A stretch of DNA of 64,000 nucleotides from Gordionus sp. m RMFG-2023 (taxonomy: Eukaryota > Nematomorpha > Gordioida > Chordodea > Parachordodidae), in the NCBI RefSeq assembly GCF_954871325.1, contig NC_088775.1:84359561-84423560 (forward strand). The letters run 5' to 3'. The position numbers and the translations under genes are program-made. The first letter of the stretch is position 1. Each line of letters starts with the position of its first letter. This document shows, piece by piece, positions 55,751 through 64,000 of the stretch. A model generated the notes under the pieces. The model was given only the letters and a program-made list of their open reading frames with translations, was not told the DNA's origin and did no database searches.

Positions 55751-57230
55751 ATGTTTTTCTTTATTTTCCCCAAAAACTCGACCCGAATAAAATAAAAAAT
55801 TTAAATATATATTAAAAAAAATTTTTATAAAATAATTTTACATTTTTGACACTTAAATATAATCGGATATTTTGTTCATTTTCTACTACAAACAAAGAAA
55901 TTGCATTAGCACCTTGTTTCATGGGAATTTTAAAAATATGTAAATTTTATTTTCAAAATTTAAACCGAACTCTTCTTCGGCCCGAATTGTTTTTAAGAAT
56001 ATTGCCCGACCAAGCTCGAACCTAATTATGGACCGAAACTGGATATTTTTGATTTTCCTACCTCAAAACAAGATTATTTTTTATTATTTAAGTATAAAAT
56101 ATAAGCTAATAATAATTTCATGTATTTAAATATTTCGAATTTAATTATTTCATTATATATGTTGTATTGGGATATGGAATTCATTGGGAATTTTTAAATC
56201 TGAAAAATCTTATTTGACCGGAAATGCATATCTAACATGTATAAAAGTAATGCAAACAATTATACTTAGTATTCATTTTTATATGGATTTTTCATATAAA
56301 TTGAAAAATATGCAAAACTTTATAGCGAATAGTGTTATGAACTGGTGTTATTAATTAATTATACTAATAAAATTTACAATTTAGATTTGGAACAATTATA
56401 GTTTTAGATTTATTATTCGCGATATTTACCATGATATCTATAAAATGGTGTAATTAAATCGTAACAATGTGAATCAGAAAATGGTTCTCAATTAGATCAA
56501 ATTACTTATTCGCAATTAAAAAAATGATAGGTGAAACAGAAAATGGCTTTAAATTTGACTAAAATAAACTCAGTCAAAATCGTCATTTTAGTTATTAACT
56601 TTTTTGTGGGCGTTTTTTTTTTCATAATCTTCGATTTTTTAATTGAAATTTTAATACTCTTATATATTTGAAAAAAAATTTTTGTGTCCAATTAATTTTT
56701 GTTATTATCATTATTTTTGCCGATAAAAATTAGAAAGTCGTTCATAAGGGAAAATGACCATCTCTGCAACGTGATAATTTTTTTTATGACGATAATAATT
56801 TTAATTATCTCTTGCCGATATAAATTACGCAGTTGGTTTGGAATTGGAATTACTTATAACTTTTTATTTTACTTTTTAACTTAACAAAGCGCACTACTTT
56901 TATATTTTCATCTGATACATAAAATGATTATATTTTTTTCGGAATATGCCAGTCACATTTCTTAGACCTAATTTTTAATATTTTGTTCGCTTTGCTATCC
57001 AGGAACCGAGATTTTTTTTAAAAAAAAAATTTGAAAATGTCAGAAAGGAAAATTAAAAAAAAAATGCTAGAAGCAAATGAATGTTAGTTAAATTTGAAAT
57101 GAAAAAGTAGTTTATCACTGATTAAAAAAATATTCAGCCGGCAGGCCGTTTCCTAGGTCGGATTTCGGCTTAATACTAAAGAACCGGCTATTAGTTAAAA
57201 AAAACAAGAATAAAATAAGAAAAATTCACA
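55751..57230. other. A+T-rich interval with scattered hAT end pieces
   Basis: Patches at 55780-56045 (ACTCGACCCG, CTTCGGCCCGAATT, GCCCGACCAAGCTCG) and 57135-57190 (CAGCCGGCAGGCCG) look like solo hAT ends. At 56537-56665 and 56699-56884 the plus strand has hydrophobic open frames (MALNLTKINSVKIVILVINF; FMTIIILIISCRYKLRSWFG). They could be membrane-protein exons or A+T-rich chance, and I cannot assign them. Confidence 0.3.
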
Positions 57231-57251
57231 TTATTAATTACACTTATTTAA

Positions 57252-57665
57252 TTATAATGGTACTCCCTTCATAAATTTTTAAAAAGAATAACTTAAATTA
57301 TTTTAGCTCTACTACCAAACTATTAAAATATTATGAATATAAAAGAGTTATTTTTTTTAGAACAGGAATTAAATTAAAAACCCCCTAATTTATAATGAAT
57401 GCATTATTATAATATATTGTTTTGCTTGAATATGAGTTTTGAGAATGTCTAACCCTTTTAACTTACATTTAAAAGGATAGCGGAAAGTTTTATTTGGAAA
57501 ATTCTATGATTGTATGCAATATGTAGATTTGGTCGATGATGAGCAAAATCATTGTATTGTAATATGTTATAATAAAAGTAATAATTTTTTCAGCAATACA
57601 TTTTGCCCTATTTCCTCTAAAAAATTTACTAGAAAGAAATTTATTCTACCCCCTTAAAGATGCCT
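57252..57665 (+). repeat. Interspersed repeat R1, copy 2
   Basis: The longest copy of the family also seen at 30325 and (reversed) 24955. It shares CTCCCTTCATAAATTTT, CTATTAAAATATTATGAATA and AATGAATGCATTATTATA, and ends in a run of C's. No terminal repeats or coding frame. Confidence 0.65.
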
Positions 57666-57838
57666 ACCCCCCCCCCGCCCACTTAAAAAATAGATGTAAA
57701 CTATTACTATCACCTCTCACGGCTAAAGTAAACGGCCAACATCTCACAAAATTAGTGTTACACTTCTTGAATAACTATATAATAAAATCTTGAACAACTC
57801 TATCTTTTTATTCTTTAATATATTGGGTCGAAATCCCT

Positions 57839-57905
57839 AGCACGGCCCCAAGTAAAAATTACAAAAATCGGGCCGAGCTTAATTATATTTTAAAAAAAAT
57901 TAACG
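57839..57905. repeat. Solo hAT-like G+C-rich end
   Basis: CTAGCACGGCCCC, then CGGGCCGAGCTTAAT. The last word also occurs (reversed) at 48676, so these are two ends of one family. Confidence 0.4.
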
Positions 57906-58152
57906 AATCGATTTTGGTTTAATAAAAATAAATGATTTTTATATAACAGAAAATAATGTTCCATAAAATAAATGTTAAATAAAATAGTCCTTATGCATTT
58001 TTACCTAAAAATGCCAAATATTTTTCGAAATTTTCATGCTTAACAAATCTTTCAAAATAAAATCACAAATTTATAAATAAAAAGGATTAAGAATGATGTT
58101 TTTTCCAAAATTTGAAACTCAGGTTCATTGTGATCGAGACAAAGCAATTAGT

Positions 58153-58367
58153 TAGTGTTGTTAAACGGCTCCTTTTGAACTGATTTTTCAAAACGGTGAA
58201 CTCAATATTTTACCCAGGAAAATATTATGCAAGCTTTCATATTTTGCTCATAGATGGCATGAAGGTTTGAACATCTATTAAATAAAATCTTGAAGCTTAG
58301 GCAATATTTTTCTGGCTAAAATTTTGAGCTAGCCATTTTTATATATCGGCTTAATTCAACAACACTA
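58153..58367. mobile_element. hAT-type MITE, family A copy 4
   Basis: 215 bp, ends TAGTGTTGTTAAACGGCTC and TTCAACAACACTA, flanked by the perfect duplication CAATTAGT (58145-58152 and 58368-58375). Confidence 0.9.
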
Positions 58368-58589
58368 CAATTAGTGATCGACTCTAATTTGAAAAAAAAA
58401 ATTTATTATATTTTTCAATTAAAGATTTTTGGGATAGGGAGGAAAATTTTTAAATTAAATAGTTGTTTTTTAAACCTTTATAAAATTTGAAATAATAGCA
58501 TTGAACTAAATTACGAATGGTTGACAACTAAATCTAGGTTAGTGTTCCATTTATGCCCAAAGCTTTATAGGCGTGATCGAAGAAATTCC

Positions 58590-58676
58590 AAAAAAAGTTA
58601 AAAAAAATAACGATAATGACAATTGTCATATTTTTTTATAGTACATCTTCATTGAATTTTAATTTAACATGCTTAC
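58590..58676 (-). repeat. Lone diverged monomer of the 119-bp satellite
   Basis: AATGACAATTGTCAT, TAGTACATCTTCA and GAATTTTAATTTAACATG follow in the order and orientation of the right-arm satellite units at 17309-18960. Only about three quarters of one unit is recognisable, 39 kb from the arrays and without neighbouring copies. Confidence 0.65.
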
Positions 58677-58699
58677 TGTTGTAGTTGTGTATTTTTACA

Positions 58700-59100
58700 T
58701 TATAAATATATAACTTTATATAATACCCAATGTCAATCAAATAATATTTAAATGTAAATTCGTAGATTTTATATGTAATTTTATACAATATCATACGACT
58801 ATTTTATAAGTTATGCATGTCGAATATCAAACGAATGTCAATCAATGAATAATTCTGGATAATTTAAAGAAAAGATAGAACTCCTTTGTTCAAGATTTTA
58901 TTGTGTTATATGATAAATAAAATTGGAGCTATCTTAATGGAATATTAATTTGGTGATATTTTACAATTATTTCAGAATTTTGGTCATTCGTAACAAACTT
59001 ACCACTAACCCATTTACTTCAAAAAAAAATATAAAAATAATAATTTACTTAAACATTTTAAAATATTAAGAAGATCGTTAATCAAGAATATTTTAAAATA
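58700..59100. other. A+T-rich spacer
   Basis: Nothing recognised. Confidence 0.4.
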
Positions 59101-59104
59101 AAAT

Positions 59105-59215
59105 CAAAGGTCTAGATCTTTCGAGATCGGTAGCTCAAAATTTAAAAAAAAATAAAAGATCTTCAAATTTTACGATCTTCAAAGATATCGATCTTTATCT
59201 CGATCTTTGAAGATC
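59105..59215. repeat. Cluster of AAGATC/GATCTT inverted words
   Basis: GATCTTCAAAGATATCGATC and TCGATCTTTGAAGATCC, with several further GATCTT copies, form overlapping inverted repeats. They look like a solo hAT subterminal region; no partner end is seen. Confidence 0.45.
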
Positions 59216-59342
59216 CTTTTTTTTAAAGCAAATGTATAACTCTGTATTTACAAAAAGATATAACAAAAAGAAAAATTACTTTAGCTCGAAAGTTGGGTGT
59301 ATAAGACGAAACTTAAGTTTAAATATTTTTTTTATTTAAAAA

Positions 59343-60471
59343 CAGAGTAGTTGAGGAGCAGAGCTACAGGAGAAGCACTCCTTGAGCGCCGCTACATTTT
59401 TTCAAAAAAAAATGAAAAGCGGGAGCTAGCTCCTTTTAGGGCTGGAGTGGAGGAGAGCCGCTCCACCGCTCCTCTAAATTTAAGGTATAAATTAAATTAT
59501 TTTTTAAATATTAATAATATTTGTTAATTAAAATTCGATAAAAATGAAATTTTATTTTATTTAAATTTATCCATTATTATATGTTGAGTCGAGTTTTATA
59601 TTGGTTTTTCTTCTAATCATTTTAAATATTAAACATCAAGTTTTTCTTTTTATATTGAAAATATTTTGGAAAATTTTGTAAGTCATATTAATATTCATTT
59701 TATAGATATATATAATAAAAAATAGTTTTCGATATTATAGATTTAGAGACATAGCAGAAGAAATCGAATTTCCATTTCCATCATACAAAAAATATTTTAA
59801 ATTTCTAAAAGATGGATCCAAATGATCAACAAATTTAACTGCAAAATGCCTTTTGTGTTTAAGTAAAAGTATTTCATTTTCAAAAGTGAGCAGCTTCAAT
59901 CTAAAAAGCATCTAAAAGTAAAAAATCTTTCTTTTAAATACGATGATAAAACTATATTTTTTTTAAAATAATTTTTTTTAAAATGGTTATTTGGGCAATT
60001 CATTATTGTTGAGCTTGGGTTGTTAGATATGCTGCTTTTTTAAATATATTTTAATATTTATTTTAATTTTCTCATTACTTGTTCAACCTCCTTTTTTATA
60101 CCTAAATTAAAAAATATCCTTATCCCGCTTCCCTCTAGTGCTCCTGTGGAGCGCTTATTTAGTATTGCAAAACAGGTCTTAGGGGAGAAGCGTGGATGTA
60201 GATTCTAATTTAGAAAAATTATTACTTTTAAAGGCAGATAAAAGATTATAAATGTTTTGATAGATCATTTAATATAAATGAAATTTTTTGATGAAATATG
60301 ATTTTGTTTCGTGTACCTTCTAAAAAAATAGGAGTGGTTATCGAGTGGCACTCCATTACTTGGAGCGGGGCTAGCTCCTTTTAAAAATGTAGTAGCTGAA
60401 GTGGGAGCTAGCTCCTTTTGAGAAGGTAGGAGCGGAAGCTAGCTACTTTTAAAAAGGAGCGTTAACAACTG
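59343..60471 (+). mobile_element. hAT element with GGAGCTAGCTCC arrays
   Basis: Both ends carry GGAGCTAGCTCCTTTT and GGAGCGG words. The right terminus GCGTTAACAACTG corresponds to a CAGTTGTTAACGC end; the left terminus, CAGAGTAGTTGAGG, is diverged. No clear 8-bp duplication. A transposase remnant lies inside on the plus strand. Confidence 0.65.
59760..60250 (+). pseudogene. hAT transposase remnant (BED finger and dimerisation domain only)
   Basis: Near 59770-59890, FPSYKKYFKFLKDGSK and LTAKCLLCLSKSISFSK give the first half of a BED finger. Near 60120-60200, LIPLPSSAPVERLFSIAKQV and LGEKR match the dimerisation motif 'P-SSApvERlFS-ak-v-gekR'. The whole catalytic core between is missing, and stops remain, so it is an internally deleted copy. 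Confidence 0.75.
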
Positions 60472-60559
60472 AAAAATTTAATTAAATCAACAATTTTCTA
60501 TTATATTATTATCCTTTATTTCAAAAAAATTTTCAGTGGAAGTCATTTTTGTTTGGTAT

Positions 60560-63040
60560 GAGACTATTCGGCTGAGACTATCGTGTTGATCTATAGCATC
60601 ATCGGAATTGATATATGGCCAGTTTATAATTGGATGGCAGCTAACACATTATCATCATTGTATAAGTTGGGGAATCTTATAGTTATAAAAATAGTGTAAT
60701 TAAAATATATCTTATTCATAAAATTTTATAAATCTTTTAGCTTTTAACTTTAAATTAGAATAAATTACTTATTCAAAATCATAACAATAATATATCATCT
60801 TAGATTTCTACCTATATAATATTGAATCCAATAAATTATGGATCATATATAATTATTATATTTCTGCTGTGAAAATAAAGTCTCCATAATATAGTAAATT
60901 AATTGTATTATGCCTTTTAACATAGAGTCTACTAGGGGCACACACAAGTTTAGACTATTCAAACTCTTTAATTTTGTAGTTAGGATACTAAATGTGGGAA
61001 CATAATACTCCATCTCCATATTATCCTCAACTTCCAAAATTTCAAGAGAAAGAGCCACATATTGCATAACCCAAAAAATTAAAATGATAATGTTGAATAT
61101 GTGATCGATATTAACATTTTATTTATTTTGGCAATTGATTAATTTTTTGATATCAATTTATATTTAAATTTAATCAGTGAAAATTTTATATTAACTTTTT
61201 TTTAATATCATTTTAACGTTACATTTTTTTTAATATCAATTTGTATTTCACATAATTGGGTATTTTTTTATTGTTAAAAAAAAAGATATAAAAAGAAAAA
61301 TGTTTTTGGTAAAAGCAGTTAATTAAAAAAATGTAATTTATAATAAAAATAAAATATATACATCATGGTATTAATACTAAATGGAAAATGCTATATAAAT
61401 TCTTCAGATATGAAAGTGAATAATTAAATTAGAATTATGAGTATGCTGTTCATCATTGTATTAAATTCTAACGTGATCACTGAGAAAATCCATTTCTAAT
61501 TTTCTCTCATCCAGAAAAAATGCTACTAATTTGACTGCATGGTGTATTGAGTTCCATATAGTGTGGTTAGGAGTTAATAAATTCTGCCTATTTTTTAAAA
61601 TATGTCTGAGCCTTTTGAAGATTTGTTCTGTTTATTCCATAGTTTGACTAATAAGTGGATCTAGATACTCTTTTAAAATCCTCATTAGGGCTCCTTCAGC
61701 ATTCACTGTTGTTATCAAATTTAGATTTGGCATAAGCATCTCTGATGACTATGCAAGATTGTGGAGTTAGAAGATCCTATAGAATATTGATTAAATTAAC
61801 ATTATTTTAAAATAATATAAATATTCTTCTAAGATCTCATTAATATCATTGGCATCTACACCTATTTCTTCCTCTTCCAATACATTTTGATTATTATTCT
61901 GCATCTCAAATAGAGTATTAACCTCACCAAATATTCTATATTAATAGATAAATTAATCAGATAGTTTTTAATAGAAATGGGTAGTAAAATTTATCAAAAA
62001 TGGAGTAGAAAAATCATTCGGTAGATATTCGAAATTTTGAGCCTCAGGAATTAGGATATATATAAGCAATGAATACATTGAATTCATTGCGCTGCATATA
62101 AATTGAAGGCAATTAATCAATAATAAATAAATATAGTAAAAATTTAATCATCCATAAAATATTCAATTCCCCTTATCTTATTTAATGTTAGATTAGCTCA
62201 ATGACACTGTGCAATGAAAACTAATAAAATAATCCATCTCTAATTTATATTTTATGGATTAAATTCACTAATTTTTTTTTTATAATTTGATGTGAATTCT
62301 TATAATATTACTAAAATATGTGTTTATTTAATCAACTTTTTAATTTTATTATTGCTAAATATTTTATAAATTAAATAATGACCATTCCATTCTGATTAAT
62401 TTACTGCTCAAAAAATCATAGCTTAAAATAAATATTACAAATTAATTTATAATATAACCTGAATGCTTTGAGGAAATTTGAACCATTATCAGTAACCATT
62501 TGGCAAAGTTTATTATGAATTTCAAAAGATTTGTGGATGTCAAAAATTATATTTGCAAGTACATCACATGTCTGACATCCTATTATCCTTTTAAGGGCTA
62601 ATGGTACAGATATTCTTTTTAAAGCCTAAGGATTTAGCCAATGGCCTGTGATTCCCATATAGGCTGTTAAAACATGAATATCAGATCAATTTATAAATAT
62701 AGATAAGGTTTACCTTCTGTTATGTGTCCAACTATCTGCCATGGTGCATATAACATATCACTGGGAACTCTGCGCTTAATGTTTTCAAACAATTGCACAT
62801 ATCGGGAGCATCTTTCATCATTTCAAGAATATCGGCTATCTTAATAATTAATGTCTGGAGACATAAAATTGTTGCACCAAGGAATTTTAATCATCATGGT
62901 AAATGATAGATTATCAACCAAGGACATTGGCTGAACTGTATCAATTAAAAAAATCGAAAGTTACTTTATCAGCCAGTATCTGAGAAGCATGTGCAACATT
63001 ATTATTAAATTAGGTAGAATTGAATTGGAATTTTTGTATG
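60560..63040 (-). pseudogene. BED-type hAT transposase remnant related to that at 32322-34310
   Basis: Reading down the minus strand: IDTVQPMSLVDNLSFTMM (near 62940), then the first-Asp region (62780-62640), the LNL/TRW region (61740-61530) and a 74-residue open frame at 60843-61067 (LEILEVEDNMEMEYYVPTFS, SILTTKLKSLNSLNLCVPLV). Finally FPNLYNDDNVLAAIQL ('F--LyND-n-lAai--P-FK', near 60690-60640). Long stretches match the copy at 32.3-34.3 kb base by base, and this copy keeps C-terminal parts that the other has lost. Many stops; element ends not found. Confidence 0.7.
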
Positions 63041-63059
63041 CAGTTTCAATAACGAATCG

Positions 63060-63720
63060 ATGAAATTTAAATCAAACATACTTTTTTACACCAAAGGGAA
63101 TGGCGGAAAAGACATTCATAAGGATGATATTAAGGATATTTGTGAATTTTACCATTTATACTCAAGTCAAGTTTTAGAAAAAATGTCTGTTTTGAAATAT
63201 TTATATTATAAAATGAGGGAATAATAATTATATATGACCTGGAGTAGTGGTCAAACGGCTCGTTTTGAGCCGATTTTTCAAAACGGCTAACTCATTATTT
63301 CATCCAAGAAAATATTACTCAAGCCTGAAGATCTTGCTCATAGAAGGAACAAAGGTCTAGACTTATATTAACGAAATCTCGAGGCTTCGGCAATATTTTT
63401 GTTAATGAAATATTGAGTAGCCGTTTTTAAAAATCGGCTCAAAACTAGCCGTTTAACAACACTAACCTGGAGGGTAAAGAATCTAAAGATTTGCCAGATT
63501 CCGAGAATTGTATTGATTTTATTAAAGTATTTATATTAATATATTATTTAGCGTCTTCTTCTGGTGATGATTCTAAGACTTATAATTTATTAACCATTCC
63601 TACTACCTCATTTACTTCCAAAAGTGTGTCAAAAAATAATTAACTGCTTTTTCAAGAGAGGGGGGGGGTATCTTTAGGGGGTATTCTGCTTACATCGCTT
63701 AGAAAGTTTAGGGACCACAA
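63060..63720 (+). pseudogene. 3' part of a TTF-type hAT, split by a MITE
   Basis: The DNA at 63100-63240 and 63465-63560 closely resembles 46177-46380 of the element at 44193 (shared GGATATTTGTGAATTTT, ACTCAAGTCAA, GACCTGGAG, AATCTAAAGATTTG). The dimerisation motif follows as TIPTTSFTSKSVS-like residues at 63590-63640. The right end GGGGGTATTCTGCTTACAT matches that element's subterminal region. It is split by the MITE at 63245. Stops and frame changes make it inactive; the 5' part is missing. Confidence 0.7.
63245..63464. mobile_element. hAT-type MITE, family A copy 5, inside a hAT remnant
   Basis: 220 bp, ends TAGTGGTCAAACGGCTCG and GCCGTTTAACAACACTA, flanked by the perfect duplication ACCTGGAG (63237-63244 and 63465-63472). 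The best-preserved copy: AAACGGCTAACTCA and its complement are nearly intact. It interrupts the transposase remnant at 63060-63720 and is therefore younger. Confidence 0.95.
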
Positions 63721-63724
63721 TCCT

Positions 63725-64000
63725 TCTTCGTATATAAGTTGAGAGCAAATCTCAGGGCTGCCAACGATAACCAATCAATAAAAGGTATGTTAAGGTTATC
63801 AAAAAATATTGGAAAGGATTAGCTAAGTCGAATGTAATCCTCGTTTTATTTAACATTCATTTTTTTATTTTATCTATTTTTTATTATTTAAAACATATAA
63901 CAAATTTTTTTACCATTTTTTTTATCTAAAAATTATGATATCTATTTTTAAAAAATTAATTCATTTTTATGCAATATACAATTTTTTAAAATTTGGAATT
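63725..64000. other. A+T-rich window end
   Basis: Nothing recognised. Confidence 0.4.

Overview
The window is very A+T-rich animal DNA, mostly transposon debris. Three host genes can be read with confidence: a PRL-type phosphatase (PTP4A), a YIPF6 Golgi membrane protein and an intronless rhodopsin-like receptor. Together they indicate a metazoan. GT-AG introns, four of them only 41-45 nt long in YIPF6, a tRNA-derived SINE and many hAT elements point to an invertebrate. The species cannot be fixed from the sequence alone.

Layout. 1-1.3 kb: weak LTR-element remnant. 3.3-7.7 kb: a MITE and three hAT remnants, two of them with perfect 8-bp target duplications. 8.56-10.01 kb (minus): five-exon PTP4A. 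12.24-21.36 kb: a hAT element split by a 7.1-kb foldback element. The foldback's arms are 119-bp satellite arrays, and one arm holds an LTR-retrotransposon fossil. 22.17-24.84 kb: a pogo-type element. 25-26.2 kb: a SINE, a MITE and an unrecognised two-exon coding segment with a 40-nt intron. 26.45-35.8 kb: a decayed hAT filled with a LINE piece and further hATs, including a three-deep nest at 32.0-35.4 kb. 36.5-40.14 kb (minus): seven-exon YIPF6, whose one long intron holds two intact transposon insertions. 41.3-46.9 kb: hAT remnants, one (44.19-46.94 kb) nearly full length. 49.25-50.75 kb (minus): the receptor. 51.3-53.1 kb: transposon ends and a possible small spliced gene. 53.3-63.7 kb: more hAT remnants, two MITEs and a lone satellite monomer.

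The host genes do not form a pathway. PTP4A is a prenylated signalling phosphatase, YIPF6 a Golgi/vesicle membrane protein, and the receptor probably senses a peptide. What unites the window is repeated hAT-type insertion. At least ten separate insertions keep perfect 8-bp target duplications, which gives a readable order of events. PTP4A and YIPF6 were found by joining exons by eye, so other spliced genes with short exons may have been missed.
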